Shown here piece by piece: positions 22,917 through 35,092 of a DNA stretch of 64,000 bases. Origin of the DNA: Platerodrilus igneus (lineage: Eukaryota; Arthropoda; Insecta; Coleoptera; Lycidae); assembly GCA_036346225.1 (NCBI GenBank), contig JARFIW010000003.1, positions 8,708,001 through 8,772,000 on the forward strand, read 5' to 3'. Position numbers and translations under genes: made by a program. Numbering within the stretch: position 1 is the stretch's first letter; the number at the start of each line of letters is the position of its first letter. The notes under the pieces are model-generated. The model worked only from the letters and a program-made list of their open reading frames with translations. It was not told where the DNA came from and ran no database searches.

Positions 22917-22918
<2 letters not shown>
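20846..22918 (+). repeat. Element C 3' LTR
   Basis: Exact same length (2073 bp) as the 5' LTR. It includes the internal primer-binding-site-like stretch GGCCCAACGCTGGGGCTCGA at 22857-22876, showing that this stretch belongs to the LTR. It ends CACAGCA at 22918 against a TA microsatellite. Confidence 0.95.

Positions 22919-22953
<35 letters not shown>
22919..22953. repeat. TA microsatellite right of element C
   Basis: About 35 bases of (AT)n. Continuation of the target microsatellite on the other side of the insertion. Confidence 0.95.
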
Positions 22954-22955
<2 letters not shown>

Positions 22956-24191
22956 CTAACCGTGCTAAAAGATAGAGAATAAAACTTTAGTGAATTTGAA
23001 TGGACACACTAAATATGGATGCTCCTTGATTGATCGTTTGTACGAATAGATAACTTTGATTAAGCGTGATATTTTAATTTTGTTGCTTTTGGAAAATATA
23101 TTTTTAATTAGGGTAGTTGGTATAATTAAAGATATATCTATTATTATGCTAAGATATCTCATTAGTCATTAAATGGAATAAACGTCGCGACAATAAAAAC
23201 CGCTAAAATAGAGGATTTTATAAATCATACTATGTAATAAATATGTAATGACTACACTGCGTCATAAAATAATCAAACACCAATGAGTACACTTTAATAA
23301 AATAGATTAATACGTAAGATATTCAAAATCGTATCTAAAACATGGTTAGTCGTTCAAGGATTAATTGCAAGAATACGTCACTGTTAGGTAATTAACGGGA
23401 CAATAACGTTATTGTTAAGCATAGATTAAGAGGGTGTGATTGTATTACGGGATGCTGACCACAATTAAGAAGGTTGTTGTAGTGAGAGAAATAAGAGTAG
23501 TTAAAGCCGGCGGAAAAGAATTAATTAATTATCCACAAACAGTTAATTTAAAAACGCCAAAATGTTATAATACGAGCGTATTGTATGACGTCGAGGGCGG
23601 GGGTAAAGTTGAAAGTGAACGAAACTCTGCTTGAAGTAAAAATTTGGGATTGGATTTCACGTAGCAACGAAAACGCGGTGTGCAGTTTGAAATTGAAATA
23701 CTTTTCCCAGTGCAGGGTATGTTCACACACTGGTGGGGGTGGGGGCGTGTAGATAATACGTGACGACCAAGATAAAAAACGGCTATGGACCTGGAGATTT
23801 TAATCCACAATAAATATGGAATTTGTGTTATGTTAACTTGCGGCAGGTGTTGTGTGAAGCAGAAGGAATTGGAATACTGATGGTTCTGGACATCTTTAAT
23901 CTTTTTGGAGGCTGAATTAAAGCAGTGAATAATATGTTCATATGAATTTTAAAACTAAGTTATAAATGGTTGATGTTTATGAAATAAGAAATTAATCTAA
24001 ACGAAAGTAATTATATTATTAGACTAAATTAGCGATGGAATTAATGTATATTGATTTTAAAAGTTAGGCTTTATTAGTGAAAATAAAATTCGTAAAGAGC
24101 AACAATTTAGTATTCTTAATGAATATTGCAATGGATAATGAACAGCTGTTATTTAACTGATATTGACGTAGGCTTTCACGGCCGAAGTCAT
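22954..24191. other. No recognised gene
   Basis: AT-rich. Short overlapping frames at 23440-23810 on both strands have no recognisable motif. A small GC-richer patch lies around 23590-23760 (GTGGGGGTGGGGGCGTG at 23731-23747). Confidence 0.5.
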
Positions 24192-24548
24192 TATAAATAT
24201 TTATGGTTCCGGGTTGGAACCGTGTCATTTTATAAACTAAGGTCAACGTTTCGCTCAATTTTGTAAGGGAGTCAAAAAAAAAATTAAAATAAATAATAAG
24301 AATAATAATAATAAAGATAAGAATGATAATATTAAGTAAACAGGTTAAAGTGTAAAGAGTACGGAAAGTTATTTCTGAACTAGCAGACTCACTAGCCCAC
24401 TTAAGCCAAATGGTGTCTTGTGGCAAAGTAACTTCTGTTATTTTTATTTTCTTTTCTTTTCCTGATGAAGCCACTCACGAAAGTGAGCAAAACGTTGACC
24501 TTAGTTTATAAGATGACACGGTCCCAAAACGGAACCATAAATATTTTT
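24192..24548. repeat. Fold-back repeat: ~65-bp inverted arms, ~230-bp spacer
   Basis: Arm one (24192-24256) and arm two (24484-24548) are complementary, sharing ATAAATATTTATGGTTCC, an ACCGTGTCAT-TTATAAACTAAGGTCAACG core and GCTC at the inner side, with several mismatches. Inside arm two's edge lies CTGATGA (24462), then a CTCAC-GAAA-GTGAG hairpin and CAAAACG. Only arm one has the GACGTAGGCTTTCACGGCC tail, at 24168-24186. It may be two copies of one small repeat inserted head to head. Confidence 0.7.
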
Positions 24549-24559
24549 ATTACTATTCA

Positions 24560-27500
24560 ACTGTTTCTATGTTTGTTATTAAAGGCATTTCTAGAAATTG
24601 GGATGTATAATGCCATATAATTTAATATGAGAAACGGGAAAATTTGAAGTGATGGTGTTATTGATGGATTTAGTTTAAACATCTTTTTTGATGTTTTTTT
24701 TTAGTTATGCCTGTCCAGGCCAAGATTAAGCAATGTATGTTTTTCATTTAAGGAAAGTATACTTGTATTTTTATTGAAATTATTTAGTAATAGTAGAGAT
24801 TGAATTTTATTTGCATATATTTATAAACTAGATGGTAAATAGGTCATTGTGGAAAGATATTCATCCAACCCAGTGATAGAATTGTTTTTGGAAGAGGTAT
24901 TTTATTTTACATATTGATTTAATTATGGCAAAATTTAATAAATATTTTAAGCTAATTTAGAGAAAGGCAAGGTATAATGTGATACATTTAGGAATCTGAA
25001 GTAAAGAGGATTACGCGGAATAACCACCTTACGTGTAGGGATAATATCGTAGCAATTACTGAGACATGCGGTTTGGCTCCCCTCAATTATGACAAAGAGA
25101 AAAATATCTTCAGGGTGATTAGTGTAACGTAGTTTGTTTGTATTTCAGTCATTCTATTTATCATTTCTATTTATTATTTTATTTCAAATTTTTATATATT
25201 TTTTTTTAATTTCTTTCATAAGAAACCACTCCCGCAACAACGTAGTTAGCCGAAGCTCCCTTAAATTGTTACGAGGTTCTCTAAAACTGTTTTCACTCTA
25301 CAATTTTATTCTATACAATTAGTAAATATCCTTCAAGTCATATGCAAATAAACTGACAATCCAATACACCGACCTGGTGCAGAATGCGTTTAAAATAAAT
25401 GAAAGTAGTATGCTATACTTTACAAGAACTTGAAAATTAATTCACTATTAAATATAATTGTAGGATTTGACTACGTATTTGTGGTTGCGGTACATCACCT
25501 ATATGCTAATTAGGTTAACTCAATTATCGTCTGAACAGCAGTTGATCAGGGACTTCAGTGTGCGACCACTTTGGTGTTTGCTGAACCATTAATTTGTCAA
25601 TACGTTTATTTACAAATCATTATTTGCATCGATATATTCGTATGTGTGCTTAATTTTGCAAACAACACAAAAATATGTTTGAAACCATTTCCGTCACTTA
25701 GCTACGTTGCTATTGCAGTTGGAAAGCATTTCTGTGTTGAGATTTTAAATGGTACAGTGGGAGGCTATGTTTATCCTTGCAATGCAGTACACATAAGGTT
25801 ACACTAATTTCCAAATTTAAATTTTTTTTAGTATAGTTAATAAGAGAGCGCTTAATGCTGAAACTTCTTTACATGCTAATTATGAGAATGATTATTGATA
25901 TTTATTTAACTACAGCGTGTGCGCCGCGAGTAGGCCGATGACAACTAAAATAATGGGACTACAAAATATGGAAAGTATAACTGAAAAACATTATTCGCCT
26001 ACTACTAAACTTGATTTGTGTCTCGTCTTTTATTTCTCTTAACTCCAGTGTGGTATTTATCATTACCGTTGTTCGTTTCTTATATAATTAATTAGTTGCT
26101 TAAAATGAAAATGAACGACTCGGATCATACTTCAAACTGTTTTAGTGTATATAACTTTAGTGCGTTTTTAATGAAACATTAGGGTAGAAACGAGTTTATA
26201 AATTTATGTTAGGTAAATAGGCTTTTAGCATGAAAGCCGCCAGTAAAATTTATAGAAGCTTTGGTATTGTACATTTAGTAACCCGTCTATTCAAATATGA
26301 TATTAAATTAAGATAAAGAACTTTTATAGTAAAGCACATAATACATAATGACAATCGGGACTTTGCACTCCTCGTATTAAATTTAAAAAATGTAGATAGA
26401 TACCCAGAAATATCCGGCATAAGGAAGTTTATTTGTACACACCCGCATGGGTTCAACAACCAATCATTGAATCATGTAATTGGACCGGCACACTTTTCAA
26501 CCACAATAATCATAAAGCCGGCCATAAAAATAATGAATTACCTATAAACTGTAGGAGCAATTTGGAGCTTACACACATTGAAAGATATCGCAACCATGGT
26601 AGATTACCCTTAAACTTTCATATATTCATCAACTAGAGCCATAAAAAACGTAAACATATGACACCGCTTTTGATATCTAACGCTAAGTGTGATAACCAGA
26701 TCATCGGTCACATACATAGAACTACATAGGCCTCAAAAATTGAGCAGTTAGATACACTACCCCAGTGAGAACAGAAAATAGCAAGCAATAAACCTGAGAC
26801 GAAAACTCATAAAACATAGATAATAAAAGAAGGGATGCATCAATTATTCATCTTATACGAGAACAGAAATCAGAGAATAGCTTCAACTTCAATTGACACG
26901 CAACCATGACAGTTCCGGATAAATTTAATTTTAAGGTAATTAAAGTGACAGTACTAAACTCCGGAATTCTTAGAAAACAAATTCCCTAACGTGAGTGAAA
27001 GCGCGACACTAAAGATACGGTTAAAGTTAAAGTGTCGCCTGTTGGAAGTTTTCATTATCGTAAGTTGAGTATTTAATTACCTGCTACAATTTTCTTGCAC
27101 TAAAAGGTACTTTGGAGCTTTGTAAAGGACCAACAAAACCTCTAAGTTATTGAATTGTTATTTTTCACCTATTAAACGTTACACGCTCTTTTATGATTAA
27201 TAATGGTGATTGGTGATAATAATTATAAAGAATAGAACTTAGTATTAAGAAGACGTTTTACGTTGGTGCATGCTTTGTTAAAGCGTATTGTAAACACAGA
27301 TATTCTCATATGGAAAAGTTCAAAATTATATCAGTATGTAAAAATTAAATTGGTTGATTATCTATAATTGATAAATTTAAGTTGCTTTTTTTTAGATACA
27401 CGTGGTCAATTAGGGGTAGATGTTAGTTTCCTCAGTTGTTAATTACTTTGATATTCATGTTTGATGATAAAGATTATGATTATCTGAACAAGACTTGAAG

Positions 27501-27840
27501 TTTTGTTATTGTGTTTATTTTAAATTATTAGAAGGTGGAAAGATAATTGGTAAATTCAAAGGTAGATGTACTCTAATTTTGTTAATTTTGTAATTGGAAA
27601 AAACTTTTTATATAAAAACTTTTCTTAAAAAAAATAATCTATCGGAATCTGTTGAAAGAAATTGGGGTTGCCATTAAAAAAAGTAAGTTGTATTGCACTT
27701 GCGCATACCAAAACAGTTAAAATGTTGAAATTTCCTTAAAATGTGTAATTCGATATTTTTTTTCACCTCCTAAAAATTTCATTTCAATTCGGCGTCATTA
27801 AGCTAATTTATTTAGTGGTACCTCTTAGCGTAATCACACT
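24560..27840. other. No recognised feature
   Basis: AT-rich with frames under 80 codons and no motif I recognise. No transposon ends or tandem arrays stand out. Confidence 0.5.
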
Positions 27841-27854
27841 GTATACATACATAC

Positions 27855-28270
27855 AGGGTGGAAAAATGAAAACGAAACCCAGCCATTATCATGAACTACG
27901 TCAACTGTTTAGACAAATGCTTGGACACGTCGATTGTTGATTAAAGAGGGAAACTATTTATCAGTGTTTTTGACCCCACCACTCCAACCCCCAAGCGAGG
28001 GTGCCATTTACCCCAAATTTTTGAAATGGTTTTGGGGGTCGAGCAAGATGTTGGTTTGAAGCTCGTAGTTGGCTGTATAACCTTGTTTGAATTTTTAGGC
28101 TTTGTTAGGGTAATCCCCGCGAGCAAAATAAAAGTAACAGTAAGCAAAGTAACAGTAGCCCGCGCCGAGTACCGTAACAAAATAAACGGAGGATCGAAAA
28201 ATGTATGCCGTTCTAGCCAAACGTCTGTCACGGAAAATTTAAGTCAAGTTGACGGCCACTAGAAAAGTGC
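27855..28270 (+). mobile_element. Possible truncated DNA-transposon end
   Basis: After ATACATA comes CAGGGTGGAAAAATG, which looks like the end of many arthropod TA-targeting transposons. The next 400 bases are GC-richer than the surroundings and contain a short hairpin, CCCCAAA-TTTTTGAAATGG-TTTTGGGG (near 28012). No matching inverted end was found downstream, so this is either one end of a truncated element or coincidence. Short frames here show no motif. Confidence 0.35.
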
Positions 28271-31200
28271 TTAGGTAGCGGCTTTTAGGTTGGGGGTGCT
28301 GACAACTTTTGCTCCGGCTTAGTCAGGGTGAGACTCTAATTCAGGGTAGATCAGAAAATGTACTGCACAGATTATATTAATAAGGGTTAGTATTGAATCA
28401 GAGCCTGGACAGGGAATGCCAAGACGCCAGGAACTGATAACAATTAAGGAGCGTATGAAACCTAAAGTCCTAGTTTCAACAGACTTTGAAGGAACCCCCT
28501 TCCAGATCATAAATATAAAACACGCAACTTCATAAAATAACTATCTTTAATATCGCATCGGAACACAAAAACAATTAATAACAAAAATTCCAAATACCAG
28601 TTGAATTTCAATATTACATCAATTATGATTAACACAAGAATAGAAAATACAAAATTAGTAAATATTACCGTAAGGAACCCCGCACGAGTGCATATCAGGG
28701 AAGAAGAACTTTTAATTTCTCACTCACTTTAAAGTTATTTATTACTCACGTACTCATATACCCTTGGCCAAGAAAGCATGTAGTAGAACGTAAAATGCAC
28801 CATAAATTAAGTGCTAGGTGTTCTAACCTCATTTTCAAATAAGCACCTCGTGGGAGCAATCTCTAACAATAGTGTAAATATTAGATACCTTAACGTACTG
28901 TTGAAATATTTCACAATTATCTCAATGAATCACCCTAGGCAGTAAAGAGGGTGCCTAGAAATATACTAAATGTTGATTTTTAAATATTAAATTTTGTATA
29001 TCAGTATTACAGAATTTTGAATGAAGTAGTTGTACTTCTTATGAACAACAATAGCTCAAATTATTAATATTAAGTACTAGTAAAGGAAAATAATAAAACC
29101 ACAATGGCAACAAATAAGCACAAACACTAACAACCAACAATAAATACATGGAATAATCTTACTCGATGATTAACTTCTGTACGTAGTTATCTCACATCAA
29201 AGGTCATCGAAGTCCTAGGCTGCTGGAATGGTAACCCAGAGTAACGACAGCTGGTCGGCAACGCCAATAAATGATAAATAATAAAGTTGATAGTGCGACA
29301 ACGTTCTTGAGATAAAGGAGACAGGAGCATAAACAGAATGAAGAGCATACGTATAACGCACAATGAGAAGGCGTAGGGAGGAAAAAGAAGAAGAACCCTA
29401 AAATTTAATATTAGAAATCAAGTTGCAAACAAAAATTGAGATATTAATTACCACGTAAGTGGGTCAATTGAATGTGCACCAACTGATTTAGAGATAACAG
29501 GACGTTACAATATTTTGATTTCAATAACGAACATCTGCACCTAGAAAAATTAAAATAATAAAATTTAATCTATTTTAATTCATACCAATTATGAACGGTG
29601 ATGATGAATTTAAATCCACTACAAGTAAAAATGGAAGCTTGCAAAAGGTATTCTAGAACCATAAAACCAAAATTGCCAAACTCCAATAATTATTTGTCGG
29701 TTCTACCTAAATCCGTAATCAATACGTTTATATCGGCAGAATCCAACTTTCACCAACAACGATCGAAATAAGAATGCCTCTTATCCACAAGGACAAAAGC
29801 AAAGTACAGCTTATTATCATATTTGTAATTTCAAATGAAGATAAGTAACGTAAATTTGAGTATACGGCAATAACTTGTAATTATGAAGATTAACACAAAT
29901 GAAGCGCAAAGGTAACAACGATATAGATAGCAGGACAATGCTATCAGCAGACAATTGAATTTAGAAATATTATATAAATAGAATGCTGACAGAAGTGTCG
30001 ACCGGAAGGTTACACGTCGTAAAGTAGAGAGAAAGAAACATTGTAAACCTTAAGAAATTGATTTTATTTACAAACCTTTATGTTACACAAGAAAAAGAAA
30101 ACTAACCCGCGATGAGAACAATATTTATACTCAGATTTTCGCTGAATTTACAGTACAAAAATCTACGCAAATAATAATCAATGCCTTCTGACTTACCACA
30201 CGCTAATATTTATATAAAGCTGAAATTTAAAATATTTGTATATGTAGCGACTTGTCTGCAGTCACTGATTTTATACAATCTAAAAATTTTATCTCAAAGT
30301 ATATTTCTTCCGATTCTTTAATAATCTAACAGAAATTTGTAAAGGTTCGACTTCGTACTTCTTCATCACAAAATCCAGTTAAATATACCAGTAAATTTCA
30401 GCAAAAATATTTAATAATTCGGAACATGACAACTCGTAAGATGCATCTAAAATCAAAATTCGAACCTAAATAATTTAATTTTACATTCCAAAACCCAAAC
30501 CAATAAAACGATAAACTTAGTCGTCAACGTATTATCATCTTTTCTGAAACAAGTGTTTAGATAAGAATACATATCAGCTTTAAATATTGCATCGAAAGAG
30601 TAATTTCCTGTATTCAAAATTATAATTCCATGTACTAATAAAACCTATTCGAGAAATGCATATATAGTTGAAGAAACGGGCAAATTCGAATTGAATCGCT
30701 TTTGCTAATCACACATGTAGAAAATCTATTCTATAGAAACCTGTAGTACTATTTTTAATAAAGCGAGCATATTCTTTTAGAAAGCAAAGGTTGCTGATAA
30801 CTGAATACAACTGCGATGCTATATCAAACAATAGAGATAGATTGAGGTACTTTGACTTAAACTAAATATATTAATAAAATTTTACAAGGTGATGAATAAG
30901 TAATTGTTTAAATTGACCGAAGGCTGCCAGGATCGCCAATTCGCTCAATTAATCGAGGAAACAATACGGGATTACGAGATTTTCAAATCAGCTACGCGTC
31001 AAATTATTCAGCTTCAGGAACGAAGCGTCACAGCTCGGCCCACCACTTTCTAAGAAATTACATTTTCAAACTGACATTATACTAAATTAACTTTTTTACT
31101 GGTTACGTAATTAAATGTTCAAACTAGTATCCATCCGCTTCAATACAATAGTACAAATTTTGTTCGAAACGTGATCGCACATTTATAAATATTTCCTGAG

Positions 31201-31495
31201 TGATTCGGCGGCACTCTGCAACAATTCTTTAACCTAAGTTATTACCTGTACTTTAAAAGTACATGCGACTTCTTTATAGTCTACATGAAAATATATTTCG
31301 CTCTGCTTTTATAACACGGGAAATTTAATCACATAATTAATAAGAGCTTTGTGTTTTAATGGCAAAGAAGTACGCTTGTATTATAAGGGTAGCATAATAA
31401 ACGTGTGAAAAATTTCAATGTTTTTTGTTTGTTTTTATTTAGATGGGTTTTATTTATAGAGCTTGGGTATCATTGATCTTTCGTGACCTTTTGAT

Positions 31496-31500
<5 letters not shown>
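28271..31500. other. No recognised gene; possible decayed LTR-like stretch
   Basis: The minus strand from about 30013 (TGTAACCTTCC) downward has loose resemblance to LTR B (TGTAAC start, a TTTATTATTTATCATTTATT run near 29270), but I could not fix ends or a partner. The rest is AT-rich and featureless. Confidence 0.3.

Positions 31501-31547
<47 letters not shown>
31501..31547. repeat. (CA)n(TA)n microsatellite at the left end of element E
   Basis: A short CA run passes into about 38 bases of (AT)n and then into the start of LTR E. Confidence 0.95.
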
Positions 31548-31548
<1 letters not shown>

Positions 31549-33870
31549 CTCAAATTTAGACAAGGGTAGAAAATTAATTAACGACATCAAATAATTTTAA
31601 TCACCGTGTATAAGGAAGCTTTGGGAAAAAGTACGCGTAATTAAAATGCCTAGTGTGAAGATTTAAATCATTCAATTAGAATGTAGGGTTTGTATAGAAT
31701 TTTATTAGATAATACGCGTTATTAAAACCGTGAAGCATAAAAATTTATTCATTTCATTAAAAATAAGGGATTTAAATTATTCACTAGACGCTTTCTATAA
31801 AAAGAAGCAGAATTAAAATGCTCAACGTGTATTTAATTTTATTGTTCAAAGAAACAAATAGAAATTACGTGCGAAATTTATATTAATTAATTCAATTTTT
31901 AAGTAATGGGTATTAAACAAAGTGTACAAATAATAAATTAATATTTACTTCGTATTCGCTAAAAATTAAGGGGTAGAAGTCAATGCCATTCATTATTATT
32001 TTAGTTGGAGTTAATTGAACCATTATTATTAATATAATAAGCATAAAAGCCTGTGAAAATCCAAGGTTAAAATACCATGAAATAAAAGCTCTGAGAATTA
32101 TATTAAAACGTTAATTAGGAGCACACACCTGCGTATTTTTAAAAGTCAATTTCAGTTTAATTTGTTTGGATAAACATGAAAGTTCTGCGTATATTGCAAA
32201 CGGTCGGATAAACCGTAGCTTATATTAACGGGAAGGTTAGATGTGGGGTTATTTAACTCAAGTAAGTCACGTACGAATCCACGTGGATTGAAATAGCCCA
32301 TAATACCGAATATTGATTTGTACCATTCAGACCAAGGTAGAAAAGGAAGGATAAAATGCGTCAAGCAGAGACACTAATAATTAAAGGCGTGATTTGTGTA
32401 GCGTCACGAAGGCTACGATTGCTTGTAATAAGATGCAGATATGAGAGGTGTAAACGTAACGATTTCTATACAAAATTAATTAGTTATTCTCGGACGTGTT
32501 TGCGAGCCGTGTGAAAATTTCTTAGATTTTAAACTGGCGCGAGTGCAAAATTTGTAGAATCGCGCGCCGGGCTGTCGAAAAGGGAACGGAGAATGCGAAA
32601 TTCTAAAACTTGCCGTCGCGGGACAAAACCGACGTGCAGGCGAGCTATTATATAAACCCGTGTTTATAGGAGTTTCGCTCTCTTAGATTTTCGGTTTTAT
32701 TCAATACTTTAAACAGTTTGGCTCTTAGATTTTCGATTTTTGTTCAATACTTTAAACAGTTTTGCTCTTTATTTTTGATGTTATACCATACTTCAAGCAG
32801 AATACGTGCTACGATTCAAGTTATTATGCTTTAGTGCACCTACGGAAGATAGATAAGGTAATAAAGTCTAGTTATATTTGCGGGTGTTACTGTGCCAATT
32901 ATTCCAATTAGTAGCGATGAATAGATACATTGAAGTATGCAGTTTTTAGTATAGCATGAACGAATTATGAATTTCTTTGCTATTTTGTTCGGGAGTGAGT
33001 AATCAAATGTTATTAGTAAACGTGATTGGATCTACAAAACAAGATTTAGATATACATAGATGCGTTCCTGAGAAGCCCTGAAACTTTTTAAACGAATGGT
33101 GTTGTAGATGAATTTTAAAAGGCGACCAGGAATCTGAGGACGGAAACATAACCCAGTTAGAATGGTGAAATTAGCAAGGACGATGTACATTAAAGCCACG
33201 AGTGCAGTAACCTTCAGGTAAATTATACAATTTTGTTCGAACTTTGATGTTTTGGTGTGTGTTGGATATCTTTATAATTTATTTGATAAAAAATGGACAG
33301 TAGTGAATTTGTATGAACAACAACTTTTAATTTTAAGGTAAAATTTTCTTGTTTAAGTAGAAAGGAGTATTTAGCAGTTTATGTTTTGATTATGATGAAA
33401 ATTTGGGTCTGTCTTTGAGCTCAATTAGACTAACCTGTTTAATTAACGTAAAGGGGTGGAAGATGCTCCCTTTTATTCAGACTTAGGTCTGCACATATTG
33501 TTAAATTAATTAGTAGGCATCCTACAGGGACTTTAATTCTGGATGCAAATTAAAAATGATGACAGATTTAAACTTGAAATTTTATGATATTGATATTTAT
33601 GCTGAAATTTAATATTGAAATTTTAATCTATTATGAATATTGATGTAAATAGAGTTAACGTTAATGTTTGTGGTAGGAATGTGTTTGTTTTTTTTTATTA
33701 ATGAGGATGAAAGTTATCTAGGGGAGCAGCCGAGGCGGAAAGAGTAAAGAGGCGATTATCAGAAGAGATTCAACAGGGCGAGAATCACAGCAAATCTTGG
33801 TGCCCAGTTCGAGTGGCTCGTATATTTTTGTTTACTCTGGTGAGGCCTTTTGTAGGTTTCACAGTAAACA
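31548..33870 (+). repeat. Element E 5' LTR
   Basis: Colinear with LTR C, including ATCACCGTGTATAAGGA, GAACA/ACACCTGCGTATTTTTAAAAG, the TATA box at 32649-32656, the CTTCAG/GTAAA donor-like site near 33218 and the GAGCAGCCGAGGCGGAAAGAG block near 33724. The end is set by the primer-binding site at 33871 and could be a few bases earlier. Confidence 0.8.
32649..32656 (+). promoter_or_regulatory. TATA box of element E LTR
   Basis: TATATAAA, followed by TTTCGCTCTCTTAGATTTTC about 30 bases on, as in element C. Confidence 0.6.
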
Positions 33871-33897
33871 TGGCGCCCAACGTGAAGCTCGAGTTCC
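33871..33897 (+). promoter_or_regulatory. Element E primer-binding site (tRNA-Lys type)
   Basis: TGGCGCCCAACGTGAAGCTC and beyond. The first 14 bases match the familiar tRNA-Lys site TGGCGCCCAACGTGGGGC, and the similarity extends into the T-arm (CTCGAG). A second, poorer copy (TGGTGCCCAGTTCGAGTGGC) lies 73 bases upstream, at 33798. Confidence 0.75.
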
Positions 33898-34006
33898 AAA
33901 TAAAATTTTTGTGATTTTATTCCAGGAAACTGGCGATCTGAAAGAGAGTTTCTGTTTGTGTATAAATTTAAGAGTATCTTAGAGTGTGTGAGAGTGATTA
34001 GAACGT

Positions 34007-34786
34007 ATGCAGAAAAAGGAGTGGTTAAGGAGTCAAGGAGTGAAAATTGAAAGTGACGATAGTGCATTGTGTGAAAAAAATTCGAAAATGGAAGAAGCTG
34101 GAGGTAGTAGGGATCAGTCGAGGACGGAATCAGGGGATCAAGGAAACGAGATGATGATGAGAATGCTAGAGGAATTGAGATCGAGTAGGGAAGAAGCTAA
34201 TAGGAAGTTTGAGAAGATTAGAGAAATGAGTGCCGAATCGAATAGGAAAGTTGACCGAATGAATGAGACATTAACAGGAGTTAGGGAAACCCTAAGTGAG
34301 AAAATAGATAAGACGAATAAAGAAGTTTCAGAATTTAAAAATAGTCTTACCGTGAAACTGGGGGAAGTAGAAAGTAGGGTTGATAGAAATGAGAAAAATA
34401 TTACAGGTCTTCGACAGGAAATGGGACATTTAAGGTCCGAAGTACGCATTTTTTGTGAAGAAGAAATAAATATAAAAATGACTGAAGTAACGGACTCATG
34501 TAGGGATCAGTTAGGCAGGGTAGAACGCGAAGTTAGTAGTATTAAATACAACATGTCAAGTTTAACGGGGGATGGTCCCAGATTTTATACAGGTGGCGTA
34601 TCATTGGACCAACATATGAAATTTTATGGCGATAACAGGGTAAATCCACAAATTTTTATTAATAGTGTAAGAAATCTAGTGGGAAATTTATTTGACGAAC
34701 AGACTAGTAACATCAAAACTTTGACAATTCGTATGATTAATATCAGACCAATGAAACATTTCTGTATTTCTATTAACAATGTTTAA
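34007..34786 (+). pseudogene. gag: Element E gag, truncated
   Basis: An open frame of 259 residues, of which the first about 233 (to FDEQT, 34705) are Gag; the rest is read-through into unrelated repeat sequence. Same N-terminus as C, then a different coiled-coil (SSREEANRKFEKIREMSAES and on), then the same FYGDNRVNPQIFINSVRN capsid start. The second half of capsid and the basic tail are missing. The retained part is free of stops. Confidence 0.85.
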
Positions 34787-34880
34787 ATTTTGTTTGTAAG
34801 CACTTGCGGTATTTTCACTCACAGCAATCTCTCCTCCAACATCAGATTGCATCAGCCACAGAACACAGCACTTTTATTGA
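34708..34880 (+). repeat. Dispersed repeat J, copy 1
   Basis: Matches 39216-39360 in the same orientation: ACATCAAAAYTTTGA, ATTAATATCRGAC, TTCTGTATTTYTATTAACAAT and CTTAAATTTTGTTTGTA-type blocks, then RGCAATYTCTCCTCC. It begins exactly where the gag of element E is cut. No family recognised. Confidence 0.7.
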
Positions 34881-34930
34881 CACCCTACGTAGGGGCTCAT
34901 TTCATTTCTTTAAACGCTAACAACCACCGC

Positions 34931-34970
<40 letters not shown>
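34931..34970. repeat. TA microsatellite beside the palindrome
   Basis: About 40 bases of (TA)n leading into the palindrome. Confidence 0.95.
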
Positions 34971-34973
<3 letters not shown>

Positions 34974-35003
34974 TTCATATAATATGGCGTTCGTGACCTC
35001 TTT

Positions 35004-35055
<52 letters not shown>

Positions 35056-35090
35056 AAAGAGGTCACGAACGCCATATTATATGAAGAATA
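34969..35090. repeat. Perfect 122-bp palindrome with a TA-repeat centre
   Basis: TATTCTTCATATAATATGGC at the left is mirrored as its complement, ending GAAGAATA at the right; every base I checked from 34969 inward pairs with its partner from 35090. The unique arms (about 38 bp each, including GTTCGTGACCTCTTTATC) flank about 46 bases of (AT)n. Flanking TA on both sides fits a very small TA-targeting inverted-repeat element, or an assembly fold-back. The frames here translate the AT repeat and are not genes. Confidence 0.9.
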
Positions 35091-35092
35091 AC

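Larger units (their letters stand above)
15531..22918 (+). mobile_element. Element C: young, non-autonomous Ty3/gypsy LTR retrotransposon
   Basis: A 7388-bp element with two 2073-bp LTRs, a primer-binding site, gag, protease, a short stump of RT, a C-poor tract and a polypurine tract. RNase H and integrase are absent, so it needs a helper. The LTR copies differ by roughly two dozen substitutions by eye. Both ends sit in TA microsatellite, so an ATAT-type duplication is possible but cannot be told from the repeat. Confidence 0.93.
31548..34707 (+). mobile_element. Element E: truncated relative of element C (5' LTR plus gag)
   Basis: It starts ACTCAAATTTAGACAAGGG, like LTR C. It carries an LTR of about 2.3 kb, a primer-binding site and the first two-thirds of gag, and breaks off at 34707, where a dispersed repeat (34708-34880) takes over. 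No protease, RT or 3' LTR follows. It is more diverged from C than the two C LTRs are from each other, and has an extra roughly 100 bases early in U3. Confidence 0.85.

Noticed and set aside
24064..24474. A 136-codon minus-strand frame
   Set aside because: It runs through the fold-back repeat and a poly-Ile low-complexity stretch and shows no protein family.
27855..28345. A full transposon starting CAGGGTGG
   Set aside because: No inverted partner end was found; only a one-sided, low-confidence remnant is listed.
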